A DNA stretch of 64,000 nt from Pseudomonas entomophila (lineage in GTDB: Bacteria > Pseudomonadota > Gammaproteobacteria > Pseudomonadales > Pseudomonadaceae): positions 3,678,001 to 3,742,000 of the forward strand of contig NZ_CP070982.1 in the NCBI RefSeq assembly GCF_018417595.1, in the 5' to 3' direction. Positions 44,768-59,500 of this stretch are shown here, one piece after another (position 1 is the first letter of the stretch; each line of letters opens with the position of its first letter). Under the pieces are notes generated by a model. It did not search any database and had not been told where the DNA came from. It saw nothing but the letters and a program-made list of their open reading frames with translations. The position numbers and the translations under genes are program-made.

Positions 44768-44822
44768 CGCCGGCAAGCCGGCTCCTGCAAAGGTTCAACC
44801 TGCAGGAGCCGGCTTGCCGGCG
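44768..44822. repeat. Perfect inverted repeat between the SCO and NfuA genes
   Basis: 22-base arms CGCCGGCAAGCCGGCTCCTGCA and its exact complement around an 11-base centre. It is a third sequence class of REP-like palindrome in this genome. Confidence 0.85.
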
Positions 44823-44850
44823 AAGAGGCCAGCACGAACAGCCACTACCT

Positions 44851-45444
<594 letters not shown>

Positions 45445-45492
45445 TCACAGACTTGCCGGCAGTGTACGCCAACCCGGCCTTCGAACAAAGTC

Positions 45493-46527
45493 CTAGCATT
45501 TGACTCGGGATAGCGCCAAGGCCGGTTGCCGCGCCGGTTCCACCGCGATCCAGCCCTGCAAGCGCCCATACAGGCCACGTTCAAGCCATTGGTAGCTGAG
45601 CCACGACATTAGTCCGATTGACGGCACGCAAAGGGCGAACACCAGGTATGGGTTCAACTGCAGCCGCTGACTGGCGAACGAGCCGCCGTACAGCACCAGC
45701 ACATGGATCAGGTATACCGAGTAGGAGCAGTCGCCCAGCGCCTTGAGTAGCCGGTTGCCCTTGAACCAAGGCTCCAGGGCGATGAACGCCAGTACCACCA
45801 GCGCGCTGGGCAGCCCCCAGTGCAGCAGGCGTTGGGAGGCGTCCAGGTGGTAGAGAGCGAAACCGGCCGTGGCCAGCAGCGTCAATGGCAGCCACAGGCC
45901 CTCGCGGATCAGCCCCCGGCGATACAGCACGCCCAAGCCGATGCCCAGCAGGAACTCGTAGACGATGTCGTTGTTGTAGAAGCGGCTCAGCACACCCAGC
46001 CGGCCCAGCACTTCGCTGACCAGCAGCAGTGCAGCCGTCACCAGCAACAGGTGATGGCGCTGGCGCACCAGGAAGGCCAGGCCGAACAACAGGTAGAAGA
46101 ACATCTCGAAATTCAGCGTCCAGCCCACGTTGAGGGTCGGGTACAGGCCGTAGCCGCCGGGGTTTTCCGCAGGAATGAACAGCAGCGACAGCAGCAGGTG
46201 CTGCCAGGCGAACACCTGGTGCGGCATCCAGCGGCTGGCGACCAGCATCAGCGCCGCCATCAGCAGGGTGTAGAACCAGTAGGCCGGGACGATGCGCAAG
46301 GCGCGGTTGAGCAGGAACTGCCTGGGAGCAATATCCTTGTCGCGGGTCGAGAGGTAGATCACCAGGCCGCTGATGACGAAGAAGATGTCCACCCCGACCG
46401 CCCCGCGGTCGCTGAGCAGTTGGCCGAGGGGGCCGGTGGCGTGGAAGTCGAAGAAAATCTGCATGAAGTGGTGGCAGACCACCACCCAGGCGGCGAATGC
46501 CCGGAGAGCCTGAAGCGAATACAGCAT
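45493..46527 (-). CDS. Membrane acyltransferase (acyltransferase 3, OafA-like)
   Basis: 344 residues with about ten membrane segments. The opening LQALRAFAAWVVVCHHFMQIF carries the key RAxAxxxVxxxH block, and GVDIFFVISGLVIYLST with the RALRIVPAYWFYTLL block follows. These enzymes O-acetylate or acylate envelope sugars. The C-terminal part has ERGLYGRL. It is next to cti but has its own gap. The acceptor is unknown. Confidence 0.87.
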   Translation of the reverse strand: MLYSLQALRAFAAWVVVCHHFMQIFFDFHATGPLGQLLSDRGAVGVDIFFVISGLVIYLSTRDKDIAPRQFLLNRALRIVPAYWFYTLLMAALMLVASRWMPHQVFAWQHLLLSLLFIPAENPGGYGLYPTLNVGWTLNFEMFFYLLFGLAFLVRQRHHLLLVTAALLLVSEVLGRLGVLSRFYNNDIVYEFLLGIGLGVLYRRGLIREGLWLPLTLLATAGFALYHLDASQRLLHWGLPSALVVLAFIALEPWFKGNRLLKALGDCSYSVYLIHVLVLYGGSFASQRLQLNPYLVFALCVPSIGLMSWLSYQWLERGLYGRLQGWIAVEPARQPALALSRVKC

Positions 46528-46737
46528 GAAATACCCTGCGATTGCCGGTGTGTTCGGGCCCTGGCGAGCGCGTTGCGCTCGTTCGCGGGTAAACCCGCTC
46601 CCACAGGTATTGTGCGCAACCCAGGGTTTGCACGATCCCTGTAGGAGCCGGCTTGCCGGCGAATGGGCTGCACCGCAGCCCCAAGACCTACCTTGACCCT
46701 CCGACCGCAGGATGCCGGCAAAGGTCAGGCCAGCCGA

Positions 46738-49038
46738 TCAGAGGTTCTCGTAGCGGTTCATGTCCAGCACCCCCGCCTCCACCGGATCGGTCTCCTGGAT
46801 ATAACGGTTCAGGTCATGGAAGTAGCGCCAGAACTCCGGGTGGCTGCGGCGCACGCCCCAGCGCATGACGATGCGCTCGAACTTCGCCGTGTCGTCGCGG
46901 GCCGCTTCCAGGTCCTCGACGAACTCCGGCACATCCTTCGCTGGCACATTGAAGATGAAGTTGGGGTAGCTGCTGAGCACGCCCGGCACCAGGGTCAGGG
47001 TGTCCAGCCCCGGCTGGTAGCGGTACGCCTCGCCCAGCAGGAACGCCACGTTGCTGTGGGCGCGGTTGCGCAACAGGCTGTAGACCTGACGCTGGCCGCC
47101 CTGCCCTTCGATGCGCAGCATCGTCGCCTCGGGCAACTGGTCGATCACCTTCAACCCGGCGGCCGGGCGCGACACCAGGCGGCTGAGCGACTGCTCGACA
47201 TCGCGGAACTCCTCGCTCATCTGCGGCCGCGAGCAATACGCGCCCTGGCAGCGGTTGATCGGGTCGGGCGCGGCGTTCAGGCTGCCGGTGCGCTGCAACA
47301 GCTTCAAGCCGAAATCACGCTTGGGGTCGTGCTTGTCCAGTTTCAGCGCGCTCGGGGTGCTGGTGTCGATGTCCTCGTAGTCCATCCACATCTTCACCTT
47401 GCCGCTGTTCTGGTACCAGTTGCCCAGGATCTCACTGCGCTTGCCGGCCGGCATCAGGCGCAGGAAGTTGACCTCGGCGCCATTGCGGATCAGGTCGAAG
47501 TACAGGCGCGTCTGCAACTGGTGCGAGACGTTGCCGAACACGTCGAAGTTCACCGCCAGCTGGTAGTAGGTGCGCTCGAACAGCGGGTAGTCGAACAGCC
47601 ACATCGTCAGCGGCACGTCGCCGATCAGGCCCTTGGTGACCGAAGCGCTGTCGAAGTGGCGGAAGATGCTGAGCAAGGCGTTGTCGTTGCCCGCCCACAG
47701 TGTCGACCAGCTCGGCGCCGGCTGCTCGGCGTAGGCTTCGCGGCGCAGCGCCTCGTACTCATTGCGCTTGTCGCGGTAAGCGTGCCACAGGCCCAGCACG
47801 CTGCCGACGTCGTCGATCTGGCCGGGCATGGCCAGCAGCGGCGTGGCCTCGCCCCGGTACTTGGCGTCGGTGATGTACAGGTCGTGGGCCGGCTCCTGGA
47901 ACAGCGCCCAGAAGTTGTCGCGGATCACGTCGGTGGCGATCTGCCCGCGGCACACCGGGCCACGGATGAAGGTGCGCACGAAGTACTCGGCGTTGTCCAG
48001 CATGAACTGGTAGCGGGCCACCGCCGGGATCGCCTCGAAGGTCTCGAACGGGTTGGCGCGGTGGCGCGGGCCGTAGCCGGGCAACGCGCTGGCATGCCAG
48101 TCGCCGCTGTAGAACAGCTGCTTGACCCGCTTGAGCTTCTGCGGGCCCATCGGGTAGGTGATGTGGGTCTTGTGGACGATCACCCCTTGCACCGGCACCA
48201 AGCGGTAATAGAAGTCGGTGCCCGGCGGGTCGTTGGGGCGACGGGTGGCGATCAGGTCCACCGGCCGGCCGCTCGGAGTGCGCGAACGCACCCACTGGAA
48301 GAAATGGCCCTGCTCACCGCCGACGAAATAAATGTGGGCCAGGAACAGGTGCTCGTACAGCCAACGGGCAACCAGCGCTTCGGTCGAGCCCGGGCGGTTG
48401 AGCAGCTCTTCCCATTCGAAAATCTGCCGGGCTTCCGCCGCGTTGGGCACGAACTGGGTCTTCTCCACCGGCGCGCCGGCCGCCAGCCAGCGTTGCAGCG
48501 TCTGGTACTCCTGGTCGGTCAGGCCGGTGACCGCCAGCGGCATGCCCTCCTTCGGGTGGGCGCCGGCATAGGCGTCGAACTCGTGGGGCATGGGGCACAT
48601 GTTGTTGCGGTTGAGCCCCAGCACGATTTCGTCCGGCAGCTTGGCGTTGGGCGTGAGCGGCGTCTTGTGCCCCAGTTCGAGCATGCGCGCCATCAGCGCG
48701 GCCTGGCTGCCCTGCTTGTCCAGCACCGAGTAGAACCCGGCCTTGCGCCAGCCGGCCTCGTCACGGGCGTCGTAGAACAGCCGCGTGGTGGGCACCGCCT
48801 TGCTGCGCTCGCCCTGGTACACCGGCACTTTCGAGGCGCCGCGCTCGGCGCCCTCGGCGCTGCCCAGGTTGAGCTGGCAGGCAGCATCGTTGCAGGCGTG
48901 GCAGGCCACGCACTTCTCGGTGAAGATCGGTTGGATGTCCCGGGTGTACGAAATCGCCGGGCTCGATTGGGGGGCCTGCGCGAACGCCACGCCACTGATC
49001 AGCAGGGCGAAGACGCTGGCAAGTATGCGAAGCAACAT
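46738..49038 (-). CDS. cti: Periplasmic fatty acid cis/trans isomerase
   Basis: 766 residues from the ATG at 49038, the size of the known P. putida enzyme. Signal peptide at 1-20 ending AFA. The heme-binding CVACH (Cys43, Cys46, His47) marks it as a cytochrome c-type protein. It converts cis to trans unsaturated acyl chains in the membrane without moving double bonds, a rapid response to solvents and heat. An alternative start lies ten codons upstream. It is divergent from metH, 172 bases away. Confidence 0.93.
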   Translation of the reverse strand: MLLRILASVFALLISGVAFAQAPQSSPAISYTRDIQPIFTEKCVACHACNDAACQLNLGSAEGAERGASKVPVYQGERSKAVPTTRLFYDARDEAGWRKAGFYSVLDKQGSQAALMARMLELGHKTPLTPNAKLPDEIVLGLNRNNMCPMPHEFDAYAGAHPKEGMPLAVTGLTDQEYQTLQRWLAAGAPVEKTQFVPNAAEARQIFEWEELLNRPGSTEALVARWLYEHLFLAHIYFVGGEQGHFFQWVRSRTPSGRPVDLIATRRPNDPPGTDFYYRLVPVQGVIVHKTHITYPMGPQKLKRVKQLFYSGDWHASALPGYGPRHRANPFETFEAIPAVARYQFMLDNAEYFVRTFIRGPVCRGQIATDVIRDNFWALFQEPAHDLYITDAKYRGEATPLLAMPGQIDDVGSVLGLWHAYRDKRNEYEALRREAYAEQPAPSWSTLWAGNDNALLSIFRHFDSASVTKGLIGDVPLTMWLFDYPLFERTYYQLAVNFDVFGNVSHQLQTRLYFDLIRNGAEVNFLRLMPAGKRSEILGNWYQNSGKVKMWMDYEDIDTSTPSALKLDKHDPKRDFGLKLLQRTGSLNAAPDPINRCQGAYCSRPQMSEEFRDVEQSLSRLVSRPAAGLKVIDQLPEATMLRIEGQGGQRQVYSLLRNRAHSNVAFLLGEAYRYQPGLDTLTLVPGVLSSYPNFIFNVPAKDVPEFVEDLEAARDDTAKFERIVMRWGVRRSHPEFWRYFHDLNRYIQETDPVEAGVLDMNRYENL

Positions 49039-49210
49039 GTGCCGAAAGTCCTGGTTTCTGAAAGCCATCACGATATGCCTGACCGGGTCCTGGGTGCTGG
49101 GGCATGCGCCAACATGAAGGAAATTCATGCAAAACGGCGGCACGCCTAAAATCCGTGCAGCTTTGTTATTATTCGGCACCTTCTGATATTCGCCCGACCA
49201 GGTAGTTCCT

Positions 49211-52918
<3,708 letters not shown>

Positions 52919-52942
52919 GCCCCGGCCATCGGGGTTGTGCTC

Positions 52943-53027
52943 TGTAGGAGCGGCTTTAGCCGCGATGCCGTCACCGCGATGCGAGGCACCCGCTTCGCGG
53001 GTGATCGCGGCTGAAGCCGCTCCTACA
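52943..53027. repeat. REP-type inverted repeat
   Basis: Same class and size as the repeats at 28413 and 6358, with arms of TGTAGGAGCGGC type and a central CACCCGCTTCGCGGGTG palindrome. It follows metH. Confidence 0.9.
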
Positions 53028-53180
53028 GGGGCCACACAAGCCACACCACGCACCGCCCGCCTCGTGGTGAGCCAACCCAAAGCACAAACCCCACATCCCC
53101 GCACCTGGCATTTCTACCAGTAGCCGCCACCCCAAAGCCGCGTTAAAGAAGATCATCTTTCCTCCCACGGCAGCCCCAGC

Positions 53181-53447
53181 ATGCAATCCCGGCTCTACAT
53201 CGCGTTCCACCTGCGCTGGATCATCAGCGACTTCCTCGAGCAGAGCCTGCACCAGATCCGCCCGGACATCTCCCTGGGCGAACTGGGCGCCGACAGCTTC
53301 GACATGATCGAGCTGCAAGCGCTGATCGAAGAAGCCTTCGACATCCTCATCCACCAGCCCCTGCGCCCCTACCTCACCTTCGCCGAGCTGGTCGACCTGG
53401 TCTATCGCGCCATGCCCGCAGCGGAGCATCCACCCACGTTGGGCTGA
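53181..53447 (+). CDS. Small acyl carrier protein upstream of the Tc toxin gene
   Basis: 88 residues. The carrier signature ELGADSFDMIELQALIEEAF is near residues 33-52, where Ser38 would take the phosphopantetheine arm. The opening helix and the helix LTFAELVDLVYRAM at the end complete the fold. It differs in sequence from the housekeeping AcpP. It sits 130 bases before the Tc toxin gene on the same strand, with no synthase gene nearby. A link to toxin acylation or a small lipid pathway is possible but unproven. Confidence 0.8.
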   Translation: MQSRLYIAFHLRWIISDFLEQSLHQIRPDISLGELGADSFDMIELQALIEEAFDILIHQPLRPYLTFAELVDLVYRAMPAAEHPPTLG

Positions 53448-53577
53448 GCCTCCCCACCACCTGACATTTCTGCCAGGTGCGTGCGTCCCTTCTCAGGCGT
53501 AGCGTCGAGCCACTCACCTTGCGCCCTGAGGCAACCGCCAGGTCGCTGCCCGCCTTCGCTTGCAAAGGACCCTCACG

Positions 53578-56500
53578 ATGAACGACCTGTCCACCCAGAA
53601 CAACGACTACAGCCCCGCCAACCGCCCCGACGCGGCTACCTACATGAAGCTGTTCAAGGACGACCAGACCCGCTGCACCCCCGGCGCGCTGATGGCCAAC
53701 AACGGCCGGGGGGCCTATCTGGTGCACCTCAAGGAAATGATCCACGCCTTCGAAACACGCGCCGATGTCACTGCGCCGATCACCCTGCAACAGCGGCGCC
53801 CCGACCTGCTGGCCCTGAAGCTCGATGAAAAGAACACGCGCAAGGTCCTGCCCAAGATCCGCATGGTCCTGGACGTGCTGGAAAGCCGCGCCAGGCAGGT
53901 GCTACCCGAACAGCAGACCCTGCAAAAAGCCGTCGCCAACGGCCTGTACCAGGCCAACGTACCCTTCCACCACGCCTGGGAATCGATCAAGGCCACCCTG
54001 GCCACCATGCAGCTGCACCTGTGGGACGTGCTGCGCAGCACCCACGCCAGCTACCCGGCCTTCACCTTCAACAACCTCACCCTTGCCGACCAGCGCGCGG
54101 CAACGGTCCTGAGCAGTGGCTTCGCACCACAACTGCGGGCGCTGCTGCTGGAACCCCGCAGCAAAGACGCAGCGTTCTACAAAAAGCATTTCCTCACCGA
54201 AGCCGGCAACCCCCTCGGCACCCTAAACACCACGCAAAAACTGACCAAGGCCCTCGGGCTGACCCGCCGCGAACTGCGCAAGCTGCTGGCCGTCAATGCC
54301 ATCGGCGAGGGCAATACCTCGGTGACACGCAGCGCCCTTGTCACAACCCATTCGGTCGCTGCGCCTTCGAGCCAGGTGTTCGGCGCAGCGTTCATCAACA
54401 ACGGGGCGACACCGCTATACCTCACCGAGTTGACGCCGGGCGCGCCACAGCCGGTACAGGCCAACCCGTCAGCGCCCTTGCAGCAGGCGGCCCAGGCCCC
54501 TACTGGGAAACCGGCGAAAAAGACCGTGGCCATCACCGGCCTGACCAGCGCCCACCTCGACCGCCTGCAACGTATCCTGCGCATCCAGCGCGCCCTGGAC
54601 CTGACAGCCGCGGAAGCCGACGCCCTGGTTATGGCCGCGCTGCGCGCCGAAGGCCAGGCCGGCGACTACCAGCTGACCGCCAACACGCTGCGCGCCCTCG
54701 GCCTGTTCCGCCACCTGCAGCAGAAATACCGGGTCACCCCCTGGCAGTACGCGGCCTTCCTGGATGTTATCGCGCCGTATGCTGCCGACCAGCAGGTATC
54801 GTTCTACGACAAGCTGTTCACCCCCGCCAACAGTGACGAGGACGCCGACGAGAAGCCGCTGCAACTGGACGACCAGCCATTCGACTACCAGGCCTCAGTC
54901 GGCGCCGATGCGCAAACCCTCAACCAGCTCGCCGTGGCGATGAAGGTGAACCGCGAGGTAATGCGCGTGGTACTCGAGTGGGTCAGCAAAGCCCAGGGCC
55001 TGGACAAGCCGACACGGTCGCTGCCAGTGATTTCGGCTTGCTATCGGATTGTCACCCTGTTGCGCCTGTTCGACAGACCGATCGCCGAAGGCATGGTGAT
55101 ACTGACGTTGCTCACGCAGGAACAGCCCGCCTACTTTCAGCAATTGGCGGGTAAACCGAGCCTGCGAGGCACGCTGGAGACCCCCGACATCATCGACGTG
55201 ATCGCGGGTCTGATCAACACCCTGGAATGGCTGCAAGACCAAGGCCTGGAGACCGTGCAGGTGTTCGCGCTGTTGAATCACCAGCAGCCGGTGTTCCAGA
55301 AGGACTGGGAGATCGCATTCGAGGCGGGCACCTTCAAGCCCGACCCACGGTTGAGCCCTGAGCCGGACAAGACGATCAGCGATACCCCAGCAGAAGGCGA
55401 GACTGGCCTTGGTCAACTCGAAGAAGTAGCTCAGCGCGCAGCAGCGCCAAGCCAGAAAGCGGCCGGCGCTACCCAAAAAGCGCCGCCATTAAAGACCAAA
55501 GAGCAGAGGGTGGAGGCCTGCTGCAAAGCGTTGAGCCAGCCGCTGCAAAAGGCACTGAAACTTGAATCCAGTCATTGGGTGGAACCCCTGCTGGGCTGGG
55601 CGGGAGTCGATCCCGAAGCGCTCTATCAGCGAATGCTGCAGGTCCAAGAGCAACTCAACGCCGACCTACCGTTAAAGGACATACTCCTGCTCAGCGACCT
55701 CTGGACCTGGACGATGCTGCAGCGCTACAGCGACCTCATCAAGCTGTTCAAGCTCAGTGCCAGCGCACTCGAGCAAATCACCCACCAGCCCGCCTGGTTC
55801 AATCTGGACGCACCGCATCACGCGACCGTGATCAACGAGGTATGCGAGGACGAACCTCCCCAACTGGTCATAAGGATCCTCGACTTCACCACCCTCTACC
55901 AGCTTGGCCGCTACAAGGCGTTGCTCGCCAGGCTGGCCAAGGGCAAGTCGGAAGAAGGTGTGCTGGCCTACCTGAAGCAGGCCAATGGCAAAGACGCCGC
56001 CACTGATGCAAAGGCGACATGGGCCGGGCTGGAAGCGTTGCTGGGGCTCCCCGCCACCAGGCTCTCGGCCCTGAACCTCGACTCGCCCCCCAAGACCCTG
56101 CGTGACCTCGACCGGCTGCTGCGCTTGCAGGGGCTGGCAGACAAACACCAACTGTCACTGGACACCCTCCTTGACCTGGGCAAGCTTCCCCTGACCCAGG
56201 ATCACGCTGACTTTACTCGGGTTGCAACCGCCCTGCGACAAGGCCGCTCCACCAAACAGCGCAAAGCCCATGAAGCGCAGCTGAGCGTGGCCTGGCGCGA
56301 CGCGCTGATGCAATGGATGCTGGTGCACTGGGTGCCTGGCAGCACGGCCACCAACTGGATCAACAGCCCGCAGACCCTGGCCGACTACCTGCTGATCGAC
56401 CTGCAGGTCTCCCACGAACCGCTCACCACCCGCACGCTGTCGGCCACCGCCAGCCTGCAGCGCTACCTGCACCAGATTCATTCGCACCTGGAGAATGGCT

Positions 56501-59500
56501 ACCGCGACGTCACCATCGGCGAGGAAGAACGCGAGGAGTGGGAGAACTTCTCCAGCAGCTACGAGCGCTGGGAGCTGCGCAAGAGCGCGCACAACGAGCC
56601 GCAGAACTACATCGACCCCACCCGGCGCACGCGCAAGACCACTGCGTTCAAGGACCTGGAGAACCTGCTGGCCCAGGGCAAGTGCACGCCCGATGACGTC
56701 AAGATAGCCTTGGAAACCTACCTGAGTACCTTTGAAAAACTCAGCAATATCCAACCGATTTCGGCGTACGCCGATGGCACCTCGCCGCTGACCGATACCT
56801 ACCACTTCATCGGCAAGACCAACGTCGAGCCGGTGGAGTATTACTGGCGCACGCTGGACATGTCCCGGCGCGACCAGGATGGCGCGCCGAGCATGCTGGC
56901 GTGGGGGGAGTGGGAGAAGATCACGCTGGGCTTTACTGGAGAGTTGGCGTTGACGCCTTTACCCAAACCGCCGGCGTACATCAAAGGCACGGAATCAGCT
57001 GAGGAGGAAAGTCGAAAAGAAAAGGCGTTTTACGCGAAGAGGACGCCGGAAGAAAAGCTCCTTGCGGCTGATCTACGCACGGAAATAGAACTGATTCGCC
57101 CAGTGATCATCGACGGCCGTCGTTATGCAGTCTGGGTGGAGTGGGGAGCGACAGCCATTCCCATGGGCCCCGACAACAAGGCAAGCGATTATTACCCTCT
57201 GCAGGTTTGCTTTGCCTTCCAGCAAACCGATGGAATATGGAGCCCGCCCAATAACTTTTTGAAGCTTGATGGGCATGATGAAAATGGGGCGTTCAAGGCC
57301 GTTGGGGAGGCGTCAACACCACAAGAAAATGGAAGCGTAACTGGCAACAGTTTTCTGAAAACAAAAAAATTCAAGCCAGGCCTAATGACAATGGTAAACA
57401 AGCACGGTGACCGCTTGAATGAACCGTGGTTGACCACGGTACTGTTCGACGCCTCCTTGACCAGTAGTCAAATTACGACACCCGCACGAAACACCGACTA
57501 CTTCATAATCATGAAGGACTTATTATTAATCGAAAACAAAGAACTGGATACAAAGAATAAGATAGCGCGCCCAATCGAGACGCACCTAGTCAAGCAATGG
57601 CTGACTTTATTCCGAGATCCCCGAGTCGCACAACACCCCTACGTGGGCGTATTGACAACCTTGAAAAAAAGCCCCTCCAGCTCGGACGAATACAACTGGA
57701 ACACCTCAACACAAACAAAAAAACTCGAGCACTACTACACAATCTCACCCAAAGGCCAAGTTAAACTTGAAGCATCATTAATAGAGCACAAGAACGCCAT
57801 TGAAATCACGATAAATATGGATGGCCGATGGAAGTCGGCCACCAATGGCTGGGACCTGAGAGTTGATCTAAATACAACCAGCAACGATTTTAGCGTCTAT
57901 CTAGAAATACAAGCAAACCCAACACCAGCCTACCTTGAAGCGGAAAAGCTGCACCAAAAACCCTTCAGTTATAAACTAATTGACTCACTATTAAGCACAC
58001 ACCGCCTCAACGAAAAAGTGATAGACAAACTCCAAAAAATCCGTAACTCCACAACACCAGACAGAGAGGATGATGAATACGTCAAAGAACTAAAATCCGG
58101 ACTAGTAAAAACCCTTTCAGAAGGCAGCTATCTGGAACTAAATATTTCAGCAAAATTCATAAAACAAAGAACAGAATATTGCCAATGCAGCATACACATC
58201 ACACTAGAAAACGAAAACAAAGAAAAAACCACTATAAACATAATAAATGAAGGCACACTGATAATCCCAAACACGACAATGATTTCAGGCTTGACCGGTG
58301 CGATAGAATCAGAATATAGAAATCATATCGCCAACCTAACCATCCCAGAAATCTCAGAACACATTGACATACATTCAGAATTCGCCACCCCCATTGCTAG
58401 ATTAAAAATAAAGCCAAACATCATAGAAGCAGATAAAAACAATCCGACCTGGACATTGAACAGTGATGATCAAGCTTGGCTTGAAGCGTCCCCTCATCAC
58501 GAAAAATTTAAAAGACTTCCCCATGAAAACCTTCAGCAGTTTACACAAATAAAAAACCTACTATTAAAAACTCGAGACATTTCCAAGAACTCATATAATC
58601 GCATCATGGGCATTACAGCGCCCACCCAAAGCAAAGATCGAATATTGATTTCCAAAGCCATCCAAAATGCAAAAATAAACAATAACTCCTACGCGCTAAA
58701 TGAATTCATAGCAAGGGAAGTACTATCACTCAAGCGAGCAGGCATTCAAGGTGCGGACGACATATTGGATTCCCTAATACGCTTATATCATCAAGATCCA
58801 GATGCCGGCCTGAGGATCCTTCTATACCTTGATCCTCAGCGTGAAATGACATTCGAGGGCGCGCTTATTGCCGACGGCAAAGGCACCCTTACATTTACAT
58901 GCCCTATCAATAAAGATATTAAAGACTACACCTTCAGCCTGTCACTTCATGATGCTGTCATCAGCACTGATGAGCCGCTTGGCTCGGCGACACACGTTTA
59001 CACACTTGAGGAAAAAGATGATGACGCCATCGCGAGCGTGCCGATCAGGCGTAATGAGCTGCAGGCGTTGTATCTGGACTTCGCAGAGACATGCACAAAC
59101 ATACCCCTGCCACAACACGCCCTTCGTTTGAATACACTTTTTGGCAAACAACTGGTCGCACTCGCCACTCATTCGGTCAACCGAGCACTGTCATGGGAAG
59201 CTCAAAAACTGAAAGAGCCGCGGCTCAAACCTGGCAGCGCAGGCACCACGGTCGACTTCCACAGCGCCAATGGCCTCTACTTCTGGGAACTGTTCTTCCA
59301 CGTGCCCTTCCTGGTCGCCTGGCTGCAACGCCAGAACCGAGACTATGGGGACGCCTGGCGCAGCAGCAAGCGCCACCTGTTCGACCCTTACCGCACCTGG
59401 GTGCCCGACGGCAACCATCCACCGCTGTTCTGGCTCACCCAACCGATCCTCGGTAGGCCCGCCTTCGCTGCCACCGACAAGACCAGCGACCCCGACGAAC

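Noticed and set aside
49039..49210. Cobalamin riboswitch upstream of metH
   Set aside because: The gap is short and shows no B12-box-like conserved segment.
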